DNA from: Stieleria neptunia
GTDB lineage: Bacteria > Planctomycetota > Planctomycetia > Pirellulales > Pirellulaceae
Assembly: GCF_007754155.1 (NCBI RefSeq)
Contig: NZ_CP037423.1
Span: 9,420,938-9,484,937, forward strand
Direction: 5' to 3'
Length of the DNA: 64,000 nucleotides
A model generated the notes under the pieces. That model was not told the origin of the DNA and did no database searches. It was given only the letters and a program-made list of their open reading frames with translations. Within the stretch, counting starts at the first letter, position 1; each line of letters begins with the position of its first letter. Made by a program: the position numbers and the translations under genes. Positions 1 to 8,354 of this stretch are shown here, one piece after another.

Positions 1-620
1 CCGCGGAACGCCGCCTTGGCCGCTTCGGCGGCGATCGACAATCGACTCGCCTCGGCTTCCAACGTCCCCGGCAATTCGTAGCCGCTGCTGCGGGTGCCGC
101 TGCTGATCCGCGTGTGACCGATCTCCATGCAGCTAACCCCCGCGCCCTGCAAGATCGTACCCTCGTACACGCACGCGCCGCCGACGCCGGTGCCGGGAAA
201 AATCCCCACGGCACAACGTGACCCGGTCGCGGCCCCAAACTGATACTCGCCGTACAAGCCGGCATCGACATCGTTGAGCACGACCACGGGACAATCAAAC
301 TTCTTGTGCAGGAACTGCTCAATGTCGACGTCGTCCCAGCCCAAGTTGGGTGTCGTCAGAATCCGGCCCTTGTCCAGATCAATCGGCCCGGGACACCCGA
401 TCCCGATCCCCCGAATCCGCTTGCCATTTAAATCGTTTTCATCGATCAAACGCTCGATCGTCGATCCGATCCGGGCGATGCCGCTATCGCTGCCGTCACG
501 ACCTCGCGTTTTGCGGCGGCGGCGGCCCAACGCATTCCACCCGTCGTCGTAGGCGATCGCCAGCATTTTGGTGCCGCCAAGGTCAAATCCGATCCAGATG
601 TCGTTTGATTTCTCTGCCAT
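1..620 (-). CDS. ROK-family sugar kinase (glucokinase-like), 3' end cut by window edge
   Basis: Probable ATP-dependent sugar kinase or ROK-family regulator-like protein in the cytoplasm. About 206 residues are visible and the frame stays open to the left edge. The N-terminus has the ROK phosphate-binding motif GFDLGGTK (residues 11-18), followed by a GIGCPGPID segment, GTGVGG, and an EIGH stretch that in ROK kinases carries the metal and sugar contacts. The usual Cys-rich zinc motif (CxCGxxGC) after EIGH is not there; the equivalent stretch reads SSGYELPGTLEAEAS and has no Cys. The start is the ATG at 620. The gene is divergent from the sigma factor at 821. Family assignment is secure; the substrate is not. 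Confidence 0.85.
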   Translation of the reverse strand, partial: MAEKSNDIWIGFDLGGTKMLAIAYDDGWNALGRRRRKTRGRDGSDSGIARIGSTIERLIDENDLNGKRIRGIGIGCPGPIDLDKGRILTTPNLGWDDVDIEQFLHKKFDCPVVVLNDVDAGLYGEYQFGAATGSRCAVGIFPGTGVGGACVYEGTILQGAGVSCMEIGHTRISSGTRSSGYELPGTLEAEASRLSIAAEAAKAAFR

Positions 621-730
621 GATCTCTCCAGCATGTCTCTCTACGTTCGGCTAAGCTACATCTTCCCACCACGCAACGGATCGCGTTAGTAGGGCGAGCG
701 AATTTTCTTTCCGGCATCGACCGATTTGGT

Positions 731-786
731 GCGAATTCGCCGAGAAAAAATCAAAATCCTGTCGAATCCATGAAATAAATCGACAG
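731..786. promoter_or_regulatory. Palindromes in the divergent promoter region of the ROK kinase and ECF sigma genes
   Basis: The 200-bp gap between the two divergent genes holds a 10-bp perfect palindrome GCGAATTCGC (731-740) and a 7-bp inverted repeat (CTGTCGA 759-765, TCGACAG 780-786) 35 bases before the sigma factor start. The position suits an operator or an ECF autoregulatory promoter, but no -35/-10 pair is convincing. This is inference from symmetry only. Confidence 0.25.
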
Positions 787-820
787 CGGTGCGCAATGAA
801 AGTCGCGGCAAGCGCAGAAC

Positions 821-1420
821 ATGAGCAACCTTCCCGCCGACGATGGCGCCCCCTCCCCCGAACCCGCGCCCGACGCATCGGGCGGCCCGCAGCCCGGTGA
901 CGGTGCGACCGAGGGGGGGAATCAAAACGTCTGGCGTGAGGTGTTCAGGGAAGCCGAATCGGGGTTGCGACGCTTCCTCGCCGGAAAGCTGCCGCAAGCG
1001 GCCGACGTCGAAGACTGCCTGCAGTCTGTGATGGTCGCGATGCTCAGCAACGAATCCAAGATCCCCCACGCGGCCCGACGAGCTTGGTTGTATCGGGTGG
1101 CCGCCAACGAAGCCGCCCGGTGGTGGCGAAACAAATCGACGACCGACCGAGTGCTGGAAAAGCACGCCCATGCGAGCTTTCGCATCGACACCGAACCCCC
1201 ATCCGATCTTGAGACCCAAGAGACCCTGCGACACGTTCATCAAGCGATCGAAAAACTACCCCAACACACTCAGCAAGTGATCCGTTTGCGGCTTGCCGAA
1301 GGCATGACCTTTCAAGCCATCGCCGATCGACTCGACCAACCCCTGGGAACCGTCCTGACACGCATGCGTCGCGCGATGCAGCACTTGCGAAACGAACTTG
1401 ATGACGATGCCGCCCGTTGA
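821..1420 (+). CDS. RNA polymerase ECF-type sigma-70 factor
   Basis: Sigma factor of 199 aa that would direct RNA polymerase to a specific regulon. A Pro/Gly-rich N-terminal 35 residues is followed by region 2 (about 40-105, with DVEDCLQSVMVAML and RRAWLYRVAANEAARWWR) and region 4 (about 138-190, LPQHTQQVIRLRLAEGMTF, then a helix-turn-helix containing GTVLTRMRRAM). There is no region 1.1 or 3, as expected of ECF factors. It heads a co-directional run: anti-sigma-like membrane protein, exported coiled-coil protein, DUF1549/DUF1553 protein and DUF1501 protein. This suggests that it controls this surface cluster, and probably itself. Confidence 0.9.
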   Translation: MSNLPADDGAPSPEPAPDASGGPQPGDGATEGGNQNVWREVFREAESGLRRFLAGKLPQAADVEDCLQSVMVAMLSNESKIPHAARRAWLYRVAANEAARWWRNKSTTDRVLEKHAHASFRIDTEPPSDLETQETLRHVHQAIEKLPQHTQQVIRLRLAEGMTFQAIADRLDQPLGTVLTRMRRAMQHLRNELDDDAAR

Positions 1421-1488
1421 TTCCAACCGTTCCATTGACCACGCAGTTCCCTTGACCCTCGCAGCCCTGACTTCAAAGGGCATCCCCC

Positions 1489-2118
1489 ATGACATCCGAC
1501 ACTGCCCCCTCCCCGCATGATCCCCTGCTGCGTCAACGCTGCGCGGATTACCTGTTGGGTGAGATGACGCCGCAACAAGCCGCCCGCTTCGAATCCGAAT
1601 TGGATTCCCCCGCCGTCGCCCAAGCCCTGATCCGAGAAAGCGAACTCCTGTGCCGCATCGCCCACGCTCAAGTCGATGCAACCGGGGACACGACGAGCGA
1701 CATCGTCGGCCCTGCCCCACGATCGCTTCCACTTCCCTCCCCCGCCACTGCACACGGGACCGCGACACTGCAACGAATCACCATCGTGATCGCGGCGTTG
1801 GCGGCAACCGTTTTGGTGATTTCCCTCGCTTCGATGCATCTCCGCGGAAATCAAATCAATCGCAGTGCGACGGCGTTGAATCTGGAACCGGCATCGCCCA
1901 CCACTTCGTTCGAGTTTGAACTGGCCAAAACCTGGGTCCAGCCGGCCGTCGACTGGGACACGGCCGGTTGGTCAGCCGACGTGGAGGCATCATCGGATCC
2001 AATCGAAGAGGACAGCCTGCTGGCCGAGTTCGGCGAAGCGGTCAATGACGAAACCTTTGCTTGGATGGTGGTCGCCCTCGAAGCCGCCATCGGTGAGGAA
2101 GACCGCAACGATGGTTAG
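1489..2118 (+). CDS. Putative membrane-anchored anti-sigma factor
   Basis: A 209-aa protein directly after the ECF sigma gene. The N-terminal cytoplasmic part starts with a short helix (RCADYLLGEMTPQQAARFESEL, split here as residues 17-38) like those in planctomycete anti-sigma proteins. One transmembrane helix lies at about 97-117 (ITIVIAALAATVLVISLAS), followed by a 90-residue acidic C-terminus outside the membrane. The classical HxxxCxxC zinc anti-sigma motif is absent. The assignment therefore rests on gene order and topology. Its stop overlaps the start of the next gene by 8 bases (ATG at 2111, TAG at 2116), which suggests translational coupling. Confidence 0.6.
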   Translation: MTSDTAPSPHDPLLRQRCADYLLGEMTPQQAARFESELDSPAVAQALIRESELLCRIAHAQVDATGDTTSDIVGPAPRSLPLPSPATAHGTATLQRITIVIAALAATVLVISLASMHLRGNQINRSATALNLEPASPTTSFEFELAKTWVQPAVDWDTAGWSADVEASSDPIEEDSLLAEFGEAVNDETFAWMVVALEAAIGEEDRNDG

Positions 2119-2728
2119 ACCACTTTCATCCCTGTCCGCGCTGGGTCTGCTCGGCGTTCTTTGCATCGCCTTCTCCGCCGGCAGCGGGCACGTCGTCGCC
2201 GCCGATGGCCCTTCCCTATCGAAGGCCGCGAAAAAGGCGCCGCCACGCAAACTGGATCAAGAACAAGAACGTGGCGTGTTGCAGATGGTCCATGACCACC
2301 TGCCCGAAATCAAAGTCTTGCTCGATCAACTGCGTGAAAAAGAGCCCCGGCAATATGACGCCGCCATCATGAACCTGGCCAAGTCCTCGCGGCGGTTGCA
2401 AGCGGCCAAGAAACGCGGTGAAGCCGCCTTTGAACTGGAAGTCCAAGTCGTCCAAGCACAATCTGCGATCAACCTGTTGGTCGCAAAACTAAAAGTCCGT
2501 GACAACAAGGCCGATCGAGCGGCGTTGCGAGACGCGACCAAACGGTTGGAACTGGCCGAATTGGCGCGTGCCAAACACGACGTCGATCAAATGCGATCGC
2601 GGCTGGACAAGCTTCACCAACAACTCCAAGCCGCCGAGCAACGACTCGGTGAAAAACAGTCCCAACGGGACAAGAACATTGAACGGGCCTTCCAAATCTA
2701 TTTGCGAAAGTCCGGTCGAAAAGAGTAA
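2111..2728 (+). CDS. Exported coiled-coil protein of unknown function
   Basis: A 205-aa protein with a signal peptide (about 1-30, hydrophobic stretch ALGLLGVLCIAFSAGSG, then AADG). The rest is highly charged, helical and rich in Lys, Arg, Glu and Gln, as in a periplasmic coiled coil. The ATG at 2111 was chosen over longer frames because it places the signal peptide at the N-terminus and overlaps the anti-sigma stop codon. No catalytic motif is visible. It sits between the anti-sigma gene and the DUF1549 gene, so it may be a sensor partner or a structural subunit of that surface system; this is inference. Confidence 0.65.
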   Translation: MVRPLSSLSALGLLGVLCIAFSAGSGHVVAADGPSLSKAAKKAPPRKLDQEQERGVLQMVHDHLPEIKVLLDQLREKEPRQYDAAIMNLAKSSRRLQAAKKRGEAAFELEVQVVQAQSAINLLVAKLKVRDNKADRAALRDATKRLELAELARAKHDVDQMRSRLDKLHQQLQAAEQRLGEKQSQRDKNIERAFQIYLRKSGRKE

Positions 2729-2774
2729 CCCACTACCTCTCCCCACCCCTCTCCCACCGACTGACCTGAATCTT

Positions 2775-5618
2775 ATGAAACAGCTTTCAACACGCCTGTT
2801 TGTTTGCTGCCTCGCAGCCGCCGCGATTCCCGTGGCCGGGTTTCGCGTCGCGTTGGCGGAGCCGATTGCGCCCGTTCGTTCCGACCAGGCCGCTGAGGCC
2901 ACTGCGATCCCGGCGGCTTCGATCCAGTCCCGTTTCTCTGACGAGGATATCGACGAAGTCCCCGATTTCCAAAAACACGTGATGCCCTTGCTGGGGCGAC
3001 TGGGATGCAACGGTCGAGCCTGTCACGGTTCGTTCCAAGGTCGCGGCGATTTTCAGTTGTCGTTGTTCGGCTACGACTTCTCCGGGGACCACGACGCGTT
3101 GATGGCCGAAAACACCGGTCGCGTCGATGTCGATGATGTGGAAGAAAGTCTGATCCTCGCCAAACCGACCGACGCCGACATGCACGAAGGCGGCAAGCGT
3201 TTTGAAAAAGGCCAGTGGCAATACCGCGTGCTGCGGAACTGGATCGCCGACGGTGCACGGTTCGACAAAGAATCCTTTCAGGCACTCAAGAAGCTGCAAA
3301 TCGAACCGTCGGAAATCCGTTTTGGCGACACCGCAGAAACCGTCCAGCTGACCGCCATCGCCCACTGGGCCGATGGAACCGTCGAAGACGTCACCGCGCT
3401 GTGCCGTTTCAGCAGCAATGACGATTCGATCGCGGCGATCGACGCCGACGGCAACCTCCAATCCGGCGACGCCGGCGATACCCACGTCGTCGTCTACTAT
3501 GACAACGCGGTTGTGCCGGTCCCGGTCTTGCGTCCGATTTCTTCACCGACGGTCGACACCACCCAGTCGATCGCCCAGCGTGAACCGACCCAACCGATCG
3601 ATGTGCTCGTCAAGCAAAAACTGGACAAACTCGGGATTGTTGCGTCGGACCTCTGCACCGACGCCGAGTTCGTCCGCCGGGCGGCGTTGGACATCACCGG
3701 CGTCCTGCCTTCGGGAGAACGCGTCGAAGCCTTCCTGGCCGACGACGCGGCCGATAAACGCCAGCGATTGGTCGAGGAATTGTTGCAATCGCCGGCCTAT
3801 GGCGCCTGGTGGGCCACTCGGATGAGTGACTGGACGGGCAACAACGCCGAACAACTGAACAATGTCCTGCCGATCCAAAACATCGGCACCAAACTGTGGT
3901 TCAGCTGGCTGCGAAAACGTCTTCAAGACAACATGCCCTATGATGAAATCATCGAAGGCATCGTCAACGCCGAATCGCTCGAAGAGGGCGAAAGCTACCT
4001 CGAGTACTGCCGCGAAATGACCGAAATCTGCGGCGGCGATTTCGACCGATACGCCGAGCGCGAAAACATGCCGTTGTTTTGGGCACGCCGCAACTTTCAA
4101 AAACCCGAAGACCGAGCGATCGGATTCGCCTACACCTTCTTGGGCGTTCGGATCGAGTGCGCCCAATGCCACAAACACCCCTTCGATCAGTGGTCCAAGC
4201 AAGACTTCGACGACTTCTCGACACTGTTCGGCGTGGTCCGAGCCGGCAACGCCAACCAAGTCTCGCCCGATTCCAAACAGGCTCGCGAGGAGTTGATGGA
4301 AAAACTGACCGGGGGCGAAAAACTAAAAGGGGGCGACTTGCGTCGCAAAATTCAACAGGCCGCCCGATCCGGTGAAGTCGTCCCATTCGGCGAACTGTAT
4401 ATCACCGCCCGAGGCCTGACGGACGCTCAAAAGAAACAACGTGCCAATGCCAAGAAAAAAGGGCGCAAGCTGCCGCCGGTTCGTGTTGCGACCGGAAAGA
4501 TCCTCGGCGTCGAGCAAGCCGTTGAACTCGACGAAGACCCGCGGCCGGCGCTGATGCAATGGTTGCGCGACGAATCCAATCCGTACTTCGCCAAAGCGAT
4601 CGTCAATCGCGTCTGGAGCAACTACTTTGGCATCGGCATCGTGGATCCGACCGACGACATGAACCTGGCCAATCCGCCCAGTAACGCCGCCCTGTTGGAT
4701 CACCTGGCGAGCGAATTCATCGCCCACGATTTCGATCTGAAATGGTTGCATCGCGAGATCGTCACCAGCGACACCTACCAGCGCAGTTCCGCGACCAATT
4801 CCACCAACGCCGCCGACCGCAAAAACTTTTCACACCATCTGCCCCGACGCCTGCCCGCCGAAGTCGTCTACGACATGGTGGTCCTGGCGACCGGGTCGAC
4901 GCAAAAAGCGGATCAGTTGCGCGGCGAACTGGACCAAATGGCGATCGCCGATGGAAAAGCCCGACGACGCAATGCTTCCGATTTCGCACTCGAAGTCTTC
5001 GGCCAATCGATCCGAGAAAGCAATTGCGACTGCGACCGCAGCGACGCGCCGAGCCTGTTGCAATCGATCTACTTGCGAAACGATGCGGAAATGTATGGTC
5101 GGATCGCCGCCCGCGACGGCTGGGTCGCCGAAGCCTGCAAGGAACTCGGTATCGCCGCGCCGCGTGCCGGTGCCGACCCACGAGCCGCTGCGGCACAGCG
5201 TGCCGCCGATTCGATGCGACGGCAAATGATCGGTCGCATCCGGCAGTTCGCCAAGCTGCCCGAAGCTCGCCGTGAACAAGCCCAAAAGAGGCTGGTCCAG
5301 CAATACAACAGCTTGGCCAAGAAGCTTCGCAAGAACTACCACGTGCCACCGTTGGAGGAACTGGTCGCCGACCCGAATGGTTGGACCGAGTTGACGCCTC
5401 CGATCGCCACCGAGGGCGCCGACGGGGCGATCGAGTCGGACCGATCACTCGAAAACGTCGTCCGCCAGGCCTACCTGCGAACGCTCAGTCGTTATCCCGA
5501 CGACGACGAACAACAAATCGCGATCGACTACATCAACGAGTCGGAAAACAAAACCAATGGGATCGAGGGCTTGATGTGGGCACTCGTGAACACCAAAGAA
5601 TTCATCATCAGCCACTGA
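2775..5618 (+). CDS. DUF1549/DUF1553 planctomycete cytochrome-like surface protein
   Basis: A 947-aa exported protein. In order: signal peptide (1-31), a cytochrome-like domain with an unusual C-x4-CH motif (GCNGRACHG, Cys78, Cys83, His84), a bacterial Ig-like stretch (about 175-265, DGTVEDVTALCRFSSND), DUF1549 from about 273 with a canonical CAQCH heme-type motif (Cys462, Cys465, His466) in CAQCHKHPFDQW, and DUF1553 from about 591 to the end. The ATG at 2775 puts the signal peptide first. Such proteins are abundant and paralogous in planctomycetes, and their biochemical role is unknown; heme binding is inferred from the motifs. The DUF1501 partner follows 46 bases downstream. Confidence 0.85.
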   Translation: MKQLSTRLFVCCLAAAAIPVAGFRVALAEPIAPVRSDQAAEATAIPAASIQSRFSDEDIDEVPDFQKHVMPLLGRLGCNGRACHGSFQGRGDFQLSLFGYDFSGDHDALMAENTGRVDVDDVEESLILAKPTDADMHEGGKRFEKGQWQYRVLRNWIADGARFDKESFQALKKLQIEPSEIRFGDTAETVQLTAIAHWADGTVEDVTALCRFSSNDDSIAAIDADGNLQSGDAGDTHVVVYYDNAVVPVPVLRPISSPTVDTTQSIAQREPTQPIDVLVKQKLDKLGIVASDLCTDAEFVRRAALDITGVLPSGERVEAFLADDAADKRQRLVEELLQSPAYGAWWATRMSDWTGNNAEQLNNVLPIQNIGTKLWFSWLRKRLQDNMPYDEIIEGIVNAESLEEGESYLEYCREMTEICGGDFDRYAERENMPLFWARRNFQKPEDRAIGFAYTFLGVRIECAQCHKHPFDQWSKQDFDDFSTLFGVVRAGNANQVSPDSKQAREELMEKLTGGEKLKGGDLRRKIQQAARSGEVVPFGELYITARGLTDAQKKQRANAKKKGRKLPPVRVATGKILGVEQAVELDEDPRPALMQWLRDESNPYFAKAIVNRVWSNYFGIGIVDPTDDMNLANPPSNAALLDHLASEFIAHDFDLKWLHREIVTSDTYQRSSATNSTNAADRKNFSHHLPRRLPAEVVYDMVVLATGSTQKADQLRGELDQMAIADGKARRRNASDFALEVFGQSIRESNCDCDRSDAPSLLQSIYLRNDAEMYGRIAARDGWVAEACKELGIAAPRAGADPRAAAAQRAADSMRRQMIGRIRQFAKLPEARREQAQKRLVQQYNSLAKKLRKNYHVPPLEELVADPNGWTELTPPIATEGADGAIESDRSLENVVRQAYLRTLSRYPDDDEQQIAIDYINESENKTNGIEGLMWALVNTKEFIISH

Positions 5619-5664
5619 CCCACCCCGCCACCCAATCCTTCCCATCATTCTCCGGATCCCAAAC

Positions 5665-6969
5665 ATGAAACTCCATAAAACCTGTGATGGCGTTCGACGA
5701 CGCGATGTCCTGAAGATCGGCACCCTGTCGGTCGGCGGCCTGACCTTGGCCGGTTACAACCAACTGGCCGCCGCCGGACAAGTCGCCCCCGGACATGCCG
5801 ATCGAGCGATCTTCATCGAGCTGCCCGGTGGTCCTTCGCACATGGACACCTTTGACTTGAAACCCGACGCGCCGGACACGCATCGCGGTGCCTTCAAACC
5901 GATTTCGACCAACGTCCCCGGCATTCAAATCTCCGAGCACTTGCCCAAATTGGCCCAGTGCATGGACAAGTTCGCCATCCTTCGCGGCGTCAGCCACACC
6001 TTGGCCGCACACCGCCTGGGCCGCGAATACGTCAACACCGGCAGCAAACCGATTCCCGCGTTGGAATACCCCAGCTTTGCCGCCGTGATGTCCAAGGAAC
6101 AACCCGCCGATCCCGATATCCCCAGCGCCGTCGCGGTTCCCAAAGCCAGCCAGGGTGCCGGGTTCCTGGGCATCCGCTATTCGCCGCTGGAAACCAATTC
6201 CTCGCCCAGCTTCGGAAAACCCTTCAACGTCCGTGGCATCTCGCTTCCCGGTGGCATCGGCGTCGACGAAGTGAAACGCCGCCAATCGCTGCTGCAAAAA
6301 CTCGACCGCCGCTTCGCCGCGCTGGAAAAGAACGACCAGCTGCTCGATGGGCTCGATCAGTTCGGCGATCAAGCGTACTCGATGATCACCTCGTCACGCG
6401 CCCGATCGGCATTTGACATCAGCCAAGAACCGGAAAGCTTTGCCCGCCAGTTCGGCGAAGACTCGTTCGGCCAAAGCTGCATGCTCGCACTGCGGTTGGT
6501 CGAATCGGGTGTGCGGTTCGTCACCGTCCAGCTGGGCGGCTGGGACACGCACACCGATAACTTCACCAAACTCAAGACCCAGAACCTGCCCAAGCTGGAT
6601 GCCGGCCTGAGCGGTTTGCTGACCGGGCTGGAACAACGCGGACTGCTCGGGTCGACCGCCGTCTACGTGACCGGTGAATTCGGGCGGACCCCCAAGATCA
6701 ACACCCGATCGGCCGAAGGCGGACGCGACCACTATCCCCGCTGCATGTTCATGCTGATGGCCGGTGGCGGCGTGCGGGGCGGCCAGGTGATCGGAGAAAG
6801 CGATGACACCGCCTCCGGGCCCCGCCACGAAGGCATCTCGCCCGATGACGTCGCGGCCAGCTTCTATCACAACCTGGGAATCGACCCCACGTTGGAATAC
6901 GACAGCACTACCGGGCGTCCGATCACCCTCGTCCGCGACGGCTCGATCCTCCAAGACCTGTTCGCCTAA
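5665..6969 (+). CDS. DUF1501 Tat-exported protein (sulfatase-like fold)
   Basis: A 434-aa DUF1501 protein. The N-terminus has a twin-arginine signal (RRRDVLKIG, Arg11-13) followed by a hydrophobic stretch GTLSVGGLTLAGY, so it probably leaves the cytoplasm folded via Tat. It contains family-typical stretches IFIELPGGPSHMDTFDLKPD (about 50-69), GVRFVTVQLGGWDTHTDNF and GEFGRTPKIN, which resemble alkaline phosphatase / sulfatase metal sites. It pairs with the upstream DUF1549/DUF1553 gene, an arrangement repeated at 54.3-57.9 kb. The substrate is unknown. Confidence 0.85.
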   Translation: MKLHKTCDGVRRRDVLKIGTLSVGGLTLAGYNQLAAAGQVAPGHADRAIFIELPGGPSHMDTFDLKPDAPDTHRGAFKPISTNVPGIQISEHLPKLAQCMDKFAILRGVSHTLAAHRLGREYVNTGSKPIPALEYPSFAAVMSKEQPADPDIPSAVAVPKASQGAGFLGIRYSPLETNSSPSFGKPFNVRGISLPGGIGVDEVKRRQSLLQKLDRRFAALEKNDQLLDGLDQFGDQAYSMITSSRARSAFDISQEPESFARQFGEDSFGQSCMLALRLVESGVRFVTVQLGGWDTHTDNFTKLKTQNLPKLDAGLSGLLTGLEQRGLLGSTAVYVTGEFGRTPKINTRSAEGGRDHYPRCMFMLMAGGGVRGGQVIGESDDTASGPRHEGISPDDVAASFYHNLGIDPTLEYDSTTGRPITLVRDGSILQDLFA

Positions 6970-6994
6970 AAAAACTGTCCGTCTATAAAAAAAC

Positions 6995-7022
6995 AAGCCC
7001 GACGTGCGAACACGTCGGGCTT
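6995..7022 (-). terminator. Rho-independent terminator, minus-strand oriented
   Basis: Perfect 12-bp stem (6995-7006 with 7011-7022) and a 4-base loop that reads TTCG on the minus strand. On the minus strand the stem is followed by a run of seven T (complement of the A run at 6987-6993). It would terminate the minus-strand transcript from 7989; it may also slow the plus-strand operon ending at 6969, which lacks a T-tract after the stem. Confidence 0.75.
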
Positions 7023-7084
7023 GCGGGTCGGGTGACTGGGCTGCATTGCTCCTCCGTTCAAGATTGCTCTTGAGGAAAGGAGAA

Positions 7085-7153
7085 GGGCCATGGTGAAGCC
7101 CTCCCTGCCTCACCATGGCCCATCAGTGCTGGAACGATGGCACCGATCGTTCC
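7085..7153. other. Two consecutive strong hairpins in a 315-base noncoding gap
   Basis: The gap 6970-7284 has no plausible gene. Besides the terminator it holds a 12-bp perfect inverted repeat (7085-7096 with 7110-7121, 13-base loop, arm GGGCCATGGTGA) and, 9 bases later, an 8-bp one (7131-7138 with 7146-7153, arm GGAACGAT). With the terminator they would form three stems in series in the 3' region of the minus-strand gene. They could be a structured 3'UTR or a small RNA; no family was recognised. Confidence 0.4.
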
Positions 7154-7284
7154 ACCCTCCCAATCCATGGTACCTGGAGTATCGGCTAGTCCACCGCGAT
7201 TCCTGTAGCGGTTTCGCGGCGTCGTCCGATTTTTTTCTTTGTCCAGGTCAGGCGATTTGCTAGCAAGCCGAATCCGGCCTGCGA

Positions 7285-7989
7285 TCATTTCGTGCCGCCG
7301 CCGGACCATTCGGCCGGCAGGGGTCCGCAATCGGTCGGCGTCGCCGCACAACCTCCGTTGTCACAGCTGTTGTCGCAGCCGTTGTTGCAGCCGTGCGACT
7401 TGCCGTGGATCGACAGATCGATGTGGGGCTTGCACTGGTTTCGGTAGCCATCCCAAACGTGGGTGTTACAGGCGTTGGAGCGCCAGTATTGGTAGAACGT
7501 CGACGTCGGCATTTGGGGCGGCATGTAGGGCTGGCAGGCTCCGGGTTGGACAAAGTCACGGTGCTTCAGTCCGGTCAATCGACAGTGTTTGCCACAGCTC
7601 GGGGTGCATTGGTGGCAGCACGCCGAGGCCTGAACCGTCCCGGCGGACCCGGCCGGTGCTTGCTGGTCCACGATCGGCTCCGCAATCGGCGGTGCCGGCA
7701 AGGCTTCCGAGTCGGCCGGCATCGTCAGCGCTTCGGCGGCCGGCGTGGTGGTCAATTCCGTCGCCTCGGCCACCGCTTGCACGGTTTCGTCGACCAGGGT
7801 GGTCGCCGCGTCTTGAATCGGCGCGGGCTGTGACGCGGCAGGCAATGCTGCGGCGGGAGCGTTGTCAAAATTGACGTCGGCCAACAACGCGTCGAAGTCG
7901 CTTTTTGCTTGGGCATGCCCGGCCAACGAGAGGGACCCGGCAAGCAGAGCGGTCAGGACCAATCGTCCTAAGGGGTTGCGAGTACGCAT
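7285..7989 (-). CDS. Cys-rich exported protein of unknown function
   Basis: A 234-aa protein with a signal peptide (RNPLGRLVLTALLAGSLSLA, then GHAQA). An Ala/Thr/Pro-rich linker runs to about residue 130. The C-terminal third is rich in Cys and His: 13 Cys within about 100 residues, including ACCHQCTPSCGKHC and CNNGCDNSCDNGGC. This suits metal binding or extracellular disulfide cross-linking. The ATG at 7989 was preferred because the signal peptide follows directly; ATG at 7998 is an alternative. No known domain was recognised. It is monocistronic and followed by the terminator at 6995-7022. Confidence 0.6.
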   Translation of the reverse strand: MRTRNPLGRLVLTALLAGSLSLAGHAQAKSDFDALLADVNFDNAPAAALPAASQPAPIQDAATTLVDETVQAVAEATELTTTPAAEALTMPADSEALPAPPIAEPIVDQQAPAGSAGTVQASACCHQCTPSCGKHCRLTGLKHRDFVQPGACQPYMPPQMPTSTFYQYWRSNACNTHVWDGYRNQCKPHIDLSIHGKSHGCNNGCDNSCDNGGCAATPTDCGPLPAEWSGGGTK

Positions 7990-8269
7990 GAGAAACATCC
8001 ATGTGATTGGTGGAGAGGGAGACGAACGACATGTCGCTCGCGGCTCTCGCCGGCGCAGCATCCATGCCTTTGCGGTTCTATCACTGTAAGCTTTCCCGCG
8101 CTTCGGCCCGGACGCAAATCGCAAGCGAGAAAACTTTGCCAAACGCCTCCCCCTCGGGCCCTGCAACCGCCTCGACTCGGTCGCCTTCTGCAGCCGTTAA
8201 ACCAGCAACGGTGCGTCGGCATTGCCGGACCGTCAGAACCCCACCCGGAATACGCGGTGAAGCATTGTT

Positions 8270-8335
8270 AGCGGCACGGCGCGAGCGGGCCGTCGATTGA
8301 GTGAGCCGTGACGCGTAAGCGGCCGGGCAACCGCG
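8270..8335 (+). repeat. Fragment of the ~200-bp dispersed element, in a 365-base gap
   Basis: The sequence from AGCGGCACGGCGCGAGCGGG through GCGTAAGCGGCCGGGCAA matches one end of the larger elements at 27189-27403 and 51762-51967. The remainder of the gap 7990-8354 between the Cys-rich gene and glnD shows no gene or RNA; it should contain the promoter of the minus-strand gene at 7989. Confidence 0.6.
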
Positions 8336-8354
8336 GATTGCACTGCGGTTTCAA

